From the NCBI GenBank assembly GCA_902489075.1, contig CABTYO010000011.1, positions 1 through 64,000 on the forward strand: a stretch of 64,000 bases of DNA, read 5' to 3'. Positions 7,267 to 16,360 of this stretch are shown piece after piece. The position numbers and the translations under genes were made by a program. Under the pieces are notes generated by a model. The model saw only the letters and a program-made list of their open reading frames with translations. It was not told where the DNA came from and ran no database searches. Within the stretch, counting starts at the first letter, position 1. Every line of letters begins with the position of its first letter. Source of the stretch: an uncultured Faecalicatena sp. (GTDB taxonomy: Bacteria > Bacillota > Clostridia > Lachnospirales > Lachnospiraceae).

Positions 7267-10200
7267 CTAAAGTGCCCCTCTTTTCTCCCCCTCTGCTTCC
7301 AGATTCTTATTCGCAGTGGACAGCATCAGTTTTATCCGGTTCAGCTGATTGACTTCGCTTGCCCCCGGATCGAAGTCGATTGCCACTACATTAGACTGTG
7401 GATATCTTCTTCTTAATTCTTTAATAACTCCCTTACCAACTACGTGGTTCGGCAGGCAGGCAAATGGCTGTGTACACACGATATTCCCTGCTCCGCTGTG
7501 AATCAGCTCCAGCATCTCTCCGGTCAGGAACCAGCCCTCTCCGGTCTGATTACCGATGGATACGATCTCAGAAGCCATCTTTGCCAGATCCTGAATATGT
7601 GCCGGCGGGTCAAAATGCTTACTCTTTTCAAATTCTTTTGTGGCCGGTGAACGGAACCATTCCAGTGCCTTGATTCCCAGATTCCCCATCGTTGCCTTGG
7701 ATTTCTTGAATCCCAGGTTCGCCACTTTAAAGTTCTGGTTGTAGAAGCAGTAAAGCAGGAAGTCCAAAAGGTCCGGAACAACAGCTTCCGCCCCTTCACT
7801 TTCAAGAAGGTCGACCAGATGGTTGTTGGCTGCCGGCAGGAACTTGACAAGGATCTCTCCGACAACTCCGACACGTGGCTTCTTGATATCCAGTGTCTCA
7901 ATGGTATCGAAATCATGGATGATGTCATGGCATAATTTCTTAAACTTATGTCTGGACGGATATCCGCTGGATACAAACTGTTTGCAGACCTCTGCCCATT
8001 TTCTGTGGATAGAATCCGTGGTGCCCGGCACCTTTTCGTACGGACGCATCCGGTAGACGCATTTCATGAAAATATCTCCCAGCGTGGCCGCGTAAACTCC
8101 GCGCAGTGCAAGTGCAGGCGTGATCTTGAAGCCCGGGTTGCCTTCCAGTCCGCTTAAATTAATGGAGATGACCGGGATGTGTGAATATCCCGCCTTTTTC
8201 AGTGCGCGTCGGATAAATCCGATATAGTTGGATGCACGGCATCCGCCTCCGGTCTGGCTGATGATGACGGCCAGCCTGTCTGTATCATATTTTCCGGACA
8301 AGATGGCATCCATGATCTGTCCGACGACCATCAGGGATGGGTAGCAGGCGTCATTATTGACATACTTAAGCCCCACATCTACGGCCTGTTTGTTATCATT
8401 CGGCAGGACCTCCACCTTGTAGCCGGAAGCCTGGAATGCAGGCTCCAGAAGCTCAAAATGCATCGGAGACATCTGTGGGCAGAGAATCGTATAAGTCTTG
8501 CGCATCTCCTTGGTAAACGGTACCTTCTCGATGGATGAAGGCTGAATCTCACGCTTTGTTTCCCTCTGTTCTCTGACACGGATTGCAGCAAGCAGGGAAC
8601 GCACGCGGATTCTTGCAGCCCCCAGGTTGTTGACCTCATCAATCTTCAGTGACGTATAAATCTTATCGGACCGGTTCAGAATCTCAGCGACCTGATCGGT
8701 AGTGACTGCATCCAGTCCGCAGCCGAAGGAATTGAGCTGGATCAGGTCCAGATTCTCCTTGGTCTTCACATAATTAGCCGCAGCATAGAGCCTGGAGTGG
8801 TACATCCACTGGTCCATGACATTCAGCGGACGCTCCACAGCCATAAGGTGGGAGACAGAATCCTCTGTCAGTACGGCGATATTATAGGAGTTGACCAGTT
8901 CCGGCAGACCGTGGTTTACCTCCGGGTCAATGTGGTACGGACGGCCCGCCAGTACGATTCCCCGGTTCCCGGTCTCATCCAGGAATTTGATCGTCTCTTC
9001 TCCTTTGCGGCGCATATCCTCACGGCAGGCGGCAAGCTCCGTCCATGCCTCGTGGACTGCTTTCCGGATCTCATCGGCCGGGATTTTGAACTTTTCAGCC
9101 AGTTCCTCGTTCAGCCTGCTGGAAAGTGTCTCCTCATTCTTAAAGGAGAGGAACGGGTGCATGAAATCAACCTCGCCGTGGACGATCGGATCCATGTTAT
9201 TCTTAATGTTCTCCGGGTAGGAGGTGACGATCGGGCAGTTGTAGTGGTTGTTGGCATCTTCAAATTCGTTCCGTTCATAAGGGACAGAAGGATAGAAGAT
9301 GTGGGAGATTCCCTCATTAATCAGCCACTGTACGTGCCCGTGCGCCAGCTTGGCCGGGTAGCATTCGGATTCACTCGGGATAGAATCGATTCCCAGCTCA
9401 TAAATCTTCCTGTTTGAGGCAGGGGATAATACGACCCTGAACCCAAGCCTGGTGAAAAATGTGAACCAGAACGGATAGTTCTCGTACATGTTCAGTACAC
9501 GCGGGATTCCGATGGTACCGAGCTTTGCCGCATCCTCTGCAAGCGGTGTGTAACCGAAGTAACGCTGAGCCTTGTATTCGAACAGGTTCGGCAGCTTATT
9601 GACTGCCTTTTCCTTGCCCAGGCCGCGCTCACACCTGTTTCCTGTAATGAATTTACGTCCGCCGCTGAAATGGTTAATGGTCAGGCGGCAGTTGTTCGTA
9701 CAGCCCTTACATTTTGCCATGGTCGTCTTGTATTCCAGCGCCTCAATCTCGTCGATGGAGAGCATGGTCGTTCCTTCACAATCCACATAGCGTTCCCGGG
9801 CAATCAGCGCCGCGCCAAAGGCACCCATGATGCCTGCAATATCCGGGCGGATCGCCTCACAGCCTGCGATTTTCTCGAAGCTGCGCAGGACAGCGTTATT
9901 GTAGAATGTTCCTCCCTGCACAACGATATGGTTACCAAGCTCTGTCGCGTCAGAAACTTTGATGACCTTAAACAGCGCATTTTTAATGACGGAGTAGGCA
10001 AGCCCTGCGGAAATATCGGCGACCTCTGCGCCTTCCTTCTGTGCCTGCTTTACCTTGGAGTTCATAAATACGGTACAGCGGGTCCCCAGGTCAATCGGGT
10101 TCTTGGCATATAACGCCTCCTGTGCGAAGTCCTCGACGGAATAATTCAGGGACTGGGCAAAGGTCTCGATGAAAGAACCACAGCCGGAAGAGCAGGCCTC

Positions 10201-11532
10201 GTTGAGCTGAACACTGTCAACGGTCTGGTTCTTGATCTTGATACATTTCATATCCTGTCCGCCGATATCCAGGATGCAGTCCACATCCGGTTCGAAGAAG
10301 GATGCCGCATAGTAGTGGGATACCGTCTCTACCTCACCCTCATCCAGGAGAAGTGCGGCCTTGATCAGCGCCTCACCGTATCCGGTGGAGCAGGAGTGTA
10401 CGATCTCCACGCCCTCCGGCAGCTGGCTGTAAATATCCTTGATGGCATGGATCGTCGTCCCCAGCGGGTCTCCCTCGTTATTGTGGTAGAAGGAGTATAA
10501 AAGAGTTCCATCCTCGCCGACCAGAGCGGCCTTTGTTGTGGTGGAGCCGGCATCGATTCCAAGGAATGCCTTTCCCTGATAGGTGGACAGGTCTTTGACC
10601 GGAACCTGATGCTGTGCATGGCGGCTGGTGAATTCTTCGTATTCTGCAGTCGTGGCAAACAGCGGTTCCATCCGGTCTACCTCGAACTCCATCTTGATCT
10701 TTCCGGCAAGCCGCTCCTGCAGTTCCTGGAGTGCCACGCTTACATCTTTTTTCGAATTCAGGGCAGAGCCGATGGCAGCGAACAGATGGGAATGGTGCGG
10801 GGCAATCGTATGCTCGTCGTCCAGCTTTAAGGTACGCACAAAGGCGGCACGCAGCTCAGAAAGAAAGTGCAGAGGCCCGCCTAAAAATGCAACATGCCCG
10901 CGGATCGGCTTCCCACATGCCAGTCCGCTGATGGTCTGGTTGACCACCGCCTGGAAAATAGAGGCTGCCAGGTCTTCTTTGGAAGCTCCCTCATTGATCA
11001 GCGGCTGGATATCCGACTTTGCAAATACACCGCAGCGTGCAGCGATCGAGTAGAGCGCCTTGTAATTCTTCGCATAGTCATTCAGACCTGATGCATCGGT
11101 CTGCAGAAGGGATGCCATCTGGTCGATAAAGGAACCTGTACCTCCGGCACAGACTCCGTTCATACGCTGTTCTACATTACCGCCTTCAAAATAAATAATC
11201 TTTGCATCTTCACCACCGAGCTCAATGGCCACGTCTGTCTGCGGCGCATAGTCCTGCAGGGCAGTGGAGACTGCAATTACTTCCTGTACAAACGGGACAC
11301 CCAGGTGCTTCGCAAGGGTCAGACCGCCGGAACCGGTGATGACCGGTGAGACACGGATCGGACCAAGCTTGTAGACCGCTCTTCCGAGCAGGTCAGACAA
11401 TGTTTCCTGTATATTGGCAAAATGCCGTTCATAGTCGGAAAAAAGTACTTCGTTATCACCATTTAGAATTGCAATCTTGACAGTGGTGGAGCCAATGTCA
11501 ATTCCTAAGGTATGTAATTCGTTTAAGCTCAT
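7267..11532 (-). CDS. Giant acyl-CoA dehydratase activase-related protein (tandem BcrAD/BadFG ATPase + DUF2229)
   Basis: 1421 residues. Two actin-fold ATPase domains of the 2-hydroxyacyl-CoA dehydratase activator family stand in tandem: the first begins GIDIGSTTVKIA (about residue 10) and has VCAGGTGSFIDQM; the second begins GIDAGSTTTKAAL (about 325) and has ACSSGCGSF, whose Cys match the [4Fe-4S] ligands of HgdC-type activators. A Cys-rich segment (CKGCTNNCRL, about residue 635) leads into a long C-terminal DUF2229-type region with further conserved Cys. Family members drive ATP-dependent low-potential electron transfer to dehydratases; the fused giant form has no settled function, and no dehydratase subunits are in the window. 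The ATG is preceded by a GAGGA ribosome binding site. Single-gene unit with its own promoter (11649-11677). Confidence 0.92.
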   Translation of the reverse strand: MSLNELHTLGIDIGSTTVKIAILNGDNEVLFSDYERHFANIQETLSDLLGRAVYKLGPIRVSPVITGSGGLTLAKHLGVPFVQEVIAVSTALQDYAPQTDVAIELGGEDAKIIYFEGGNVEQRMNGVCAGGTGSFIDQMASLLQTDASGLNDYAKNYKALYSIAARCGVFAKSDIQPLINEGASKEDLAASIFQAVVNQTISGLACGKPIRGHVAFLGGPLHFLSELRAAFVRTLKLDDEHTIAPHHSHLFAAIGSALNSKKDVSVALQELQERLAGKIKMEFEVDRMEPLFATTAEYEEFTSRHAQHQVPVKDLSTYQGKAFLGIDAGSTTTKAALVGEDGTLLYSFYHNNEGDPLGTTIHAIKDIYSQLPEGVEIVHSCSTGYGEALIKAALLLDEGEVETVSHYYAASFFEPDVDCILDIGGQDMKCIKIKNQTVDSVQLNEACSSGCGSFIETFAQSLNYSVEDFAQEALYAKNPIDLGTRCTVFMNSKVKQAQKEGAEVADISAGLAYSVIKNALFKVIKVSDATELGNHIVVQGGTFYNNAVLRSFEKIAGCEAIRPDIAGIMGAFGAALIARERYVDCEGTTMLSIDEIEALEYKTTMAKCKGCTNNCRLTINHFSGGRKFITGNRCERGLGKEKAVNKLPNLFEYKAQRYFGYTPLAEDAAKLGTIGIPRVLNMYENYPFWFTFFTRLGFRVVLSPASNRKIYELGIDSIPSESECYPAKLAHGHVQWLINEGISHIFYPSVPYERNEFEDANNHYNCPIVTSYPENIKNNMDPIVHGEVDFMHPFLSFKNEETLSSRLNEELAEKFKIPADEIRKAVHEAWTELAACREDMRRKGEETIKFLDETGNRGIVLAGRPYHIDPEVNHGLPELVNSYNIAVLTEDSVSHLMAVERPLNVMDQWMYHSRLYAAANYVKTKENLDLIQLNSFGCGLDAVTTDQVAEILNRSDKIYTSLKIDEVNNLGAARIRVRSLLAAIRVREQRETKREIQPSSIEKVPFTKEMRKTYTILCPQMSPMHFELLEPAFQASGYKVEVLPNDNKQAVDVGLKYVNNDACYPSLMVVGQIMDAILSGKYDTDRLAVIISQTGGGCRASNYIGFIRRALKKAGYSHIPVISINLSGLEGNPGFKITPALALRGVYAATLGDIFMKCVYRMRPYEKVPGTTDSIHRKWAEVCKQFVSSGYPSRHKFKKLCHDIIHDFDTIETLDIKKPRVGVVGEILVKFLPAANNHLVDLLESEGAEAVVPDLLDFLLYCFYNQNFKVANLGFKKSKATMGNLGIKALEWFRSPATKEFEKSKHFDPPAHIQDLAKMASEIVSIGNQTGEGWFLTGEMLELIHSGAGNIVCTQPFACLPNHVVGKGVIKELRRRYPQSNVVAIDFDPGASEVNQLNRIKLMLSTANKNLEAEGEKRGAL

Positions 11533-11648
11533 AATATTTCCTCATCCTCCAGAGAGTGCCCTGGTATCAACAGCACCAGGCAGACTCTTAACTATTTTAT
11601 GTCAGTTACTTCTTATTAAATGTGTTTCTTATTTTTACAACAATTTAC

Positions 11649-11677
11649 ATTATACGACATGGACGGACAAAACACAA
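11649..11677 (-). promoter_or_regulatory. Sigma-A promoter of the activase gene
   Basis: Read on the minus strand: TTGTGT (11677-11672), 17-base spacer, TATAAT (11654-11649). The transcript would have a leader of about 110 bases. Confidence 0.75.
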
Positions 11678-11762
11678 TTGGCATTATTATGCACTATGGC
11701 TTAATATTTCGAGAAACTTTATCAAAATTAACAAAATCGTCACAGGAAAAGCCAACATATAT

Positions 11763-11791
11763 TTGACAAACAAAGAGGGGGACTGTACAAT
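11763..11791 (+). promoter_or_regulatory. Sigma-A promoter of the rhomboid-like gene
   Basis: TTGACA (11763-11768), 17-base spacer, TACAAT (11786-11791): near-consensus. It probably also serves pyk and lysA downstream, since no terminator is seen between these genes. Confidence 0.85.
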
Positions 11792-11829
11792 TACTTCATG
11801 AATGAGAAAATAATTGATAAAGGAGAACA

Positions 11830-12663
11830 GTGTCATTGAATTGGTTGAATAAGTTAGAGAGAAAGTTTGGGCGTTTTGCAATTCATAATCTGACGATGTA
11901 TTTACTGGGCGGCTATGTGATCGGTTACGGAATATCCTATCTGATGCCGAACCTTTTATCCTGGCTGACATTAGAGCCCGGCCTGATTTTGAGGGGACAG
12001 GTATGGAGGATCATATCCTGGGTGCTGATACCGCCGAGCGGGAGGATCCTGACGATCCTGATTATGATGCTGCTCTATTATTCCCTGGGGAATTCTCTGG
12101 AGCGCACATGGGGCGCATTCCGGTATAATGTCTATATCTTTTCGGGTATTTTATTTACTGTGCTCGGAGCTTTCGTTTTGTATTTCATAACAGGCGGTTA
12201 TATTGGTCTGGGAATCTTTTTCAGCACGTATTATATCAATATGTCGATCTTCCTGGCTTTTGCTGCGAGCTATCCGGATATGGAGCTTTTGCTGTACTTT
12301 GTCCTTCCAATTAAAATTAAGTGGATGGCACTTGTGTATGCAGTTATGATTCTGTATACAATGATAAAGGGAAATATTGCGGTGAAGGTGGCAATCATAG
12401 CTTCCCTTCTGAACTTTGTGATTTTCTTCTTCTCAAGCAGGAATATGAAGCCGTATACGCCGAAGGAGAGGGCAAGAAAGACAAAGTTCAAACAGCAGTC
12501 CAAGCCGCATATGACCTACCCGGGCGGTGCACGCCACAGATGTGCGGTGTGCGGGCGCACAGAACTGGATGACCCGACACTGGAATTTCGGTTCTGCTCA
12601 AAATGTAACGGCAATTATGAATACTGCCAGGATCATCTGTTCACGCATCAGCATGTGAAGTGA
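11830..12663 (+). CDS. Rhomboid-like multi-pass membrane protein with C-terminal zinc-ribbon
   Basis: 277 residues starting at a GTG with AAAGGAG 5-6 bases upstream. About six hydrophobic segments span residues 20-200, in an arrangement like rhomboid-family proteins, with the conserved LEPGLILRGQVWRIISWVLIP-type loop between the first helices. I do not see the rhomboid GxSG nucleophile or a matching catalytic His, so it is probably not a protease. After a basic linker (KERARKTKFKQQ) the tail has four Cys plus Cys/His (CAVCGR, CSKCN, YCQDH, HQH), a likely zinc site in the cytoplasm. It is 52 bases upstream of pyk, apparently in the same operon. Function unknown. Confidence 0.82.
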   Translation: MSLNWLNKLERKFGRFAIHNLTMYLLGGYVIGYGISYLMPNLLSWLTLEPGLILRGQVWRIISWVLIPPSGRILTILIMMLLYYSLGNSLERTWGAFRYNVYIFSGILFTVLGAFVLYFITGGYIGLGIFFSTYYINMSIFLAFAASYPDMELLLYFVLPIKIKWMALVYAVMILYTMIKGNIAVKVAIIASLLNFVIFFFSSRNMKPYTPKERARKTKFKQQSKPHMTYPGGARHRCAVCGRTELDDPTLEFRFCSKCNGNYEYCQDHLFTHQHVK

Positions 12664-12715
12664 TAACAGGCAGGAATGACACAGTCAGAATGAACATGAT
12701 AAAAGGAGACATAAC

Positions 12716-14152
12716 ATGAAGAAGACAAAAGTAGTTTGCACAATGGGACCGAATACGAATGACAGGGAACTGATGAGAAAGCTGATTCAGAACGGCATGG
12801 ATATCGCTCGTTTTAATTTTTCCCACGGTGACCATGAAGAACATAAAAGCAGAATGGATCTGTTGAAGCAGTTAAGAGAAGAGGAGCATTCCAATACAGC
12901 AATCCTTCTGGATACCAAAGGTCCGGAGATTCGGACAGGCCTGTTAAAGGATGGAAAAAAGGTCATGCTGGAGACAGGAAGTACTTTCACGCTGACGATT
13001 GATGAGATCGAGGGAGATGACAAGAAAGTATCCATCACCTATGAGGGGCTGGTGGATGATGTAGATAAGGGCAAGCTGATCCTGATTGATGACGGACTGA
13101 TCGGCCTGGAAGTAGTCAGCAAGACAGACAGGGATATTATCTGTACGGTTGTTAACGGCGGAGAGTTAGGGGAACGCAAGGGCGTGAATGTACCGAACGT
13201 GCCTGTCAGGCTGCCGGCTATCACAGACAAGGATAAAGAAGATATCAAGTTCGGCGTGGAGCAGGATGTAGACTTTATTGCTGCGTCTTTTGTAAGAAAT
13301 GCAGAGTGTGTCCTGGAGATCAAGGCATATTTAAGAGAGCTGAATGCACCATATATTCCGATCATCGCCAAGATCGAGAATGCGGAAGGAATCCAGAATA
13401 TCGATGAGATCATCCGTGCGGCTGACGGAATCATGGTAGCCCGCGGCGACCTGGGCGTGGAGATTCCGGCAGAGGAGGTTCCATACCTGCAGAAGATGAT
13501 GATCCAGAAGGCGAACAATAACTTCAAGACAGTTATCACGGCAACTCAGATGCTGGATTCCATGATCCGCAATCCGCGTCCGACCAGGGCAGAGGTGACG
13601 GATGTAGCCAATGCGGTATATGACGGGACAGATGCCGTGATGCTTTCCGGTGAGACAGCGCAGGGTAAATATCCGGTAGAGGCACTGCAGATGATGGTTC
13701 ATATCATCGAGAATACAGAGCAGCATCTGGAATATGATATTATTCTGGAAAAGGCAGGCGAGCATTTAAAGACAGGCGTGTCCAGCGCGATCGGATATTC
13801 TTCTGTGCTGGCGGCATCCAACCTGAATGCGAAGTGCATCATCACACCAACGGTATCCGGTGCAACTGCCAGAGTGGTATCCAACTTAAAGCCGAAGCAG
13901 GAGATCCTGGGAGTGACACCGAATGAGAGAACATTGAGAAGAATGTCCATCTACTGGGGCGTCAGACCGCTCAAATCACTGGAATTCAATACGACAGAGG
14001 ATATCTGTAATGGAGCGATTGAGCTTGCACTTGTGAAGCAGTATATTGAAGAGGGGGATGTGGTCGTGCTGACTGCAGGAATTCCTTCCCCGAATGTTAC
14101 GAAAGAAAAAAGCGGTGTCAGCAATATGATGAGGATCGCAACGATCGAATAG
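12716..14152 (+). CDS. pyk: Pyruvate kinase
   Basis: Converts phosphoenolpyruvate and ADP to pyruvate and ATP. The TIM-barrel A domain has RFNFSHGDHEEH, DTKGPEIRTG and the catalytic Lys/Glu segment PIIAKIENAEG. The PROSITE-like metal site is followed by MVARGDLGVEIP, and the ATQMLDSM and DVANAVYDGTDAVMLSGETA regions are also present. At 478 residues it is the short form: the C-domain is complete but the extra PEP-utilizer-like domain of Bacillus enzymes is absent. Ribosome binding site AAAGGAG. It is 19 bases before lysA, so the two are probably cotranscribed. Confidence 0.97.
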   Translation: MKKTKVVCTMGPNTNDRELMRKLIQNGMDIARFNFSHGDHEEHKSRMDLLKQLREEEHSNTAILLDTKGPEIRTGLLKDGKKVMLETGSTFTLTIDEIEGDDKKVSITYEGLVDDVDKGKLILIDDGLIGLEVVSKTDRDIICTVVNGGELGERKGVNVPNVPVRLPAITDKDKEDIKFGVEQDVDFIAASFVRNAECVLEIKAYLRELNAPYIPIIAKIENAEGIQNIDEIIRAADGIMVARGDLGVEIPAEEVPYLQKMMIQKANNNFKTVITATQMLDSMIRNPRPTRAEVTDVANAVYDGTDAVMLSGETAQGKYPVEALQMMVHIIENTEQHLEYDIILEKAGEHLKTGVSSAIGYSSVLAASNLNAKCIITPTVSGATARVVSNLKPKQEILGVTPNERTLRRMSIYWGVRPLKSLEFNTTEDICNGAIELALVKQYIEEGDVVVLTAGIPSPNVTKEKSGVSNMMRIATIE

Positions 14153-14171
14153 AACTGAGGAGAAAGAAGAG

Positions 14172-15446
14172 ATGAAGAAAGAACCATTTGTGACCAGGGA
14201 ACAGCTGGATGAGATTGTAAAGGAGTTCCCGACCCCATTCCATCTTTATGACGAGAAGGGGATCCGGGAGAATGTAAAGGCATTGAAAGAGGCTTTTTCA
14301 TGGAATTCTGGATATAAGGAATATTTTGCGGTGAAGGCGACGCCGAATCCGTTTTTGATCGATATTTTAAAAGAGTATGGATGCGGGTGTGACTGCTCTT
14401 CGTATACGGAGCTGATGCTCTCCGATGCGGTAGGCGTGCGCGGGGAGGATATCATGTTCTCCTCCAATGATACGCCGCCGGAGGAATACGTGCTGGCGGA
14501 CCAGCTGGGGGCGATCATCAATCTGGATGATATTACACACATTGATTTCCTGGAGGAGACGATCGGACATATCCCGGAGACGATCAGCTGCCGCTATAAT
14601 CCGGGCGGATTGTTTAAGATCAGTAATGATATCATGGATAACCCGGGAGATTCCAAGTACGGGATGACCACGGAGCAGATCGAGGAGGCTTTCAGGATCT
14701 TAAAGAGCAAAGGCGCGAAAGAGTTTGGAATCCATGCGTTCCTGGCAAGTAACACGGTGACCAATGATTACTATCCGATGCTGGCAAAGGTACTGTTCGA
14801 ACAGGCAGTGCGCCTGCAGAAGGCAACGGGAGTCCACATCAAGTTCATCAACCTTTCCGGTGGAATCGGGATCCCTTACACCCCGGATCAGGAACCGAAT
14901 GATATCCGTGTCATCGGGGACGGCGTGCGCAGAGTCTATGAAGAGGTGCTGGTTCCGGCAGGCATGGGTGATGTGGCGATCTATACGGAACTTGGACGCT
15001 ATATGATGGCACCTTACGGATGCCTTGTGACGACGGCGATTCACGAGAAGCATACCCACAAAGAATATATCGGCGTGGATGCATGTGCCGTGAACCTGAT
15101 GCGTCCGGCTATGTATGGGGCCTACCACCACATTACGGTTATGGGGAAAGAGGACTGGCCGTGTGACCACAAGTATGATGTGACAGGTTCCCTGTGTGAG
15201 AATAATGACAAGTTTGCAATCGACAGAATGCTGCCAGAGATCGAGATGGGAGATTATCTGGTGATCCATGATACAGGAGCACACGGATTTTCCATGGGAT
15301 ATAACTACAATGGAAAGCTGAAATCCGCAGAGGTGCTCTTACAGGAGGATGGCTCAGCGAAGCTGATCCGCCGTGCAGAGACACCGGCTGATTATTTTGC
15401 GACCTTTGACTGCTTTGAAATTGGAAAAAAACTCCTTGGGAAGTAA
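14172..15446 (+). CDS. lysA: Diaminopimelate decarboxylase-type PLP enzyme
   Basis: A fold-type III PLP decarboxylase of 424 residues, most likely the last step of lysine synthesis (meso-diaminopimelate to lysine). The PLP Lys is K55 in FAVKATPNP; the substrate/PLP phosphate region NLSGGIGIPY and the C-terminal DVTGSLCENNDKFA (the family's Cys-Glu site) and DTGAHGFSMGYNYNG are visible. Carboxynorspermidine decarboxylase is a related alternative, but the C-terminal signatures fit diaminopimelate better. No lysine riboswitch precedes it; its start is only 19 bases after pyk. GAGGAGAAAGAAG upstream supplies the ribosome binding site. Confidence 0.87.
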   Translation: MKKEPFVTREQLDEIVKEFPTPFHLYDEKGIRENVKALKEAFSWNSGYKEYFAVKATPNPFLIDILKEYGCGCDCSSYTELMLSDAVGVRGEDIMFSSNDTPPEEYVLADQLGAIINLDDITHIDFLEETIGHIPETISCRYNPGGLFKISNDIMDNPGDSKYGMTTEQIEEAFRILKSKGAKEFGIHAFLASNTVTNDYYPMLAKVLFEQAVRLQKATGVHIKFINLSGGIGIPYTPDQEPNDIRVIGDGVRRVYEEVLVPAGMGDVAIYTELGRYMMAPYGCLVTTAIHEKHTHKEYIGVDACAVNLMRPAMYGAYHHITVMGKEDWPCDHKYDVTGSLCENNDKFAIDRMLPEIEMGDYLVIHDTGAHGFSMGYNYNGKLKSAEVLLQEDGSAKLIRRAETPADYFATFDCFEIGKKLLGK

Positions 15447-15454
15447 AAAAAGTA

Positions 15455-15483
15455 TTGCAAAAAATTGTTGAATATGGTAAGAT
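15455..15483 (+). promoter_or_regulatory. Promoter of tRNA-Leu
   Basis: TTGCAA (15455-15460), 17-base spacer ending in TGG (extended -10), TAAGAT (15478-15483), about 48 bases before the mature tRNA. Confidence 0.72.
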
Positions 15484-15531
15484 AAATCTCGGCTTGAGGA
15501 ACGGATGAATGTCTGATTCCAAAGCCGATGA

Positions 15532-15614
15532 GCGGATGTGGCGGAATGGCAGACGCACAAGACTCAAAATCTTGCGGGGGTGACCTCGTGTGGGTTCAAG
15601 TCCCACCATCCGCA
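15532..15614 (+). tRNA. tRNA-Leu (anticodon CAA)
   Basis: 83-base class II tRNA. The acceptor stem pairs GCGGATG with CATCCGC, with A73 as discriminator; the D-loop has GGCGGAATGGCAGAC, the anticodon stem CAAGA/TCTTG encloses CTCAAAA giving CAA, the long variable arm is GCGGGGGTGACCTCGT, and the T-arm is GGGTTCAAGTCCC. The 3' CCA is not encoded. It stands alone between its own promoter and terminator. Confidence 0.96.
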
Positions 15615-15623
15615 GCCTTACGA

Positions 15624-15649
15624 AGTCCCGTGTTTCACGGGACTTTTTT
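15624..15649 (+). terminator. Rho-independent terminator after tRNA-Leu
   Basis: AGTCCCGTG (15624-15632) pairs perfectly with CACGGGACT (15636-15644) around a 3-base loop, followed by T residues. Confidence 0.93.
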
Positions 15650-15697
15650 GTGATATAGGAAACTTGTAATATGAGAATTTAAAATTGGAGGCAGCAG

Positions 15698-16303
15698 ATG
15701 ACTTTAAAAAATAAACTGGGTATTACTGACGCAGCTGAGCTTGCAAGAAAAGAAGAAAGGATCAGCAAGTTAAAAGCAATAGAATTATTTCAGAGCGGCT
15801 TATTAGATACATTTGAAGTCGGTAAATTCTCCGGGCTTGCTAAAATTCATGAGGTTCTTTTTGGTGAAATATATGAGTTTGCCGGAAAAGTAAGAGAGGT
15901 TAATATTGCAAAAGGAAATTTCAGGTTTGCACCTCTGATGTATCTGGATGCTGCATTAAAGCATATCGACGATATGCCGCAGTCGACCTTTGATGAGATT
16001 GTGGAGAAATATGTGGAAATGAATGTTGCCCATCCATTTAGAGAGGGAAATGGCAGAAGTACCAGAATCTGGCTTGACCTTATTTTCAAAAAAGAGTTAC
16101 AGAGAGTCGTTGACTGGAGCAGAGTAGATAAAGAGGACTATCTGCTTGCAATGGAAAGAAGCCCGATTAAGGATGTGGAAATTAAACTGCTTTTAAAAGA
16201 GGCACTTACAGATAAAATTCATGACAGAGAAGTCTATATGAAGGGAATCGATGCCAGCTATCATTACGAAGGTTATAATGTCTATAGGACAGAGGAACTT
16301 TAA
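15698..16303 (+). CDS. Fic-domain protein, class III (self-inhibited AMPylator type)
   Basis: 201 residues. The Fic active site HPFREGNGRSTR (residues 112-123) fits HxFx(D/E)GNGRxxR exactly, with catalytic His112, so nucleotidylyl transfer to a target hydroxyl should be possible. The C-terminal helix carries S187xxxE191G192 (SYHYEG), matching the (S/T)xxxE(G/N) inhibitory motif that class III Fic proteins, such as Neisseria NmFic, carry at the C-terminus. It should therefore be held inactive in cis, and no separate antitoxin gene is seen next to it. The ribosome binding site GGAGG is 8 bases upstream. The gene looks more AT-rich than its neighbours and sits just after a tRNA, suggesting acquisition, but no att site was found. 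Confidence 0.92.
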   Translation: MTLKNKLGITDAAELARKEERISKLKAIELFQSGLLDTFEVGKFSGLAKIHEVLFGEIYEFAGKVREVNIAKGNFRFAPLMYLDAALKHIDDMPQSTFDEIVEKYVEMNVAHPFREGNGRSTRIWLDLIFKKELQRVVDWSRVDKEDYLLAMERSPIKDVEIKLLLKEALTDKIHDREVYMKGIDASYHYEGYNVYRTEEL

Positions 16304-16360
16304 CATTACGTTATGTAACTAGGACAAAAGAAAAATATGATAACCAGTGGAGCAGCATAA

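Larger units (their letters stand above)
11533..11829. other. Divergent promoter region
   Basis: About 300 bases between divergent genes. It holds one good promoter for each strand (11649-11677 minus, 11763-11791 plus). In the minus-strand leader, a bulged hairpin forms from AGAGTGCCCTGGT and ACCAGGCAGACTCT (about 11554-11589) without a T-tract. Confidence 0.7.

Noticed and set aside
8797..9417. 206-codon plus-strand frame inside the activase gene
   Set aside because: Shadow of a strongly supported minus-strand gene; no ribosome binding site or family match.
14153..14171. Lysine riboswitch before lysA
   Set aside because: Only 19 bases separate pyk and lysA.
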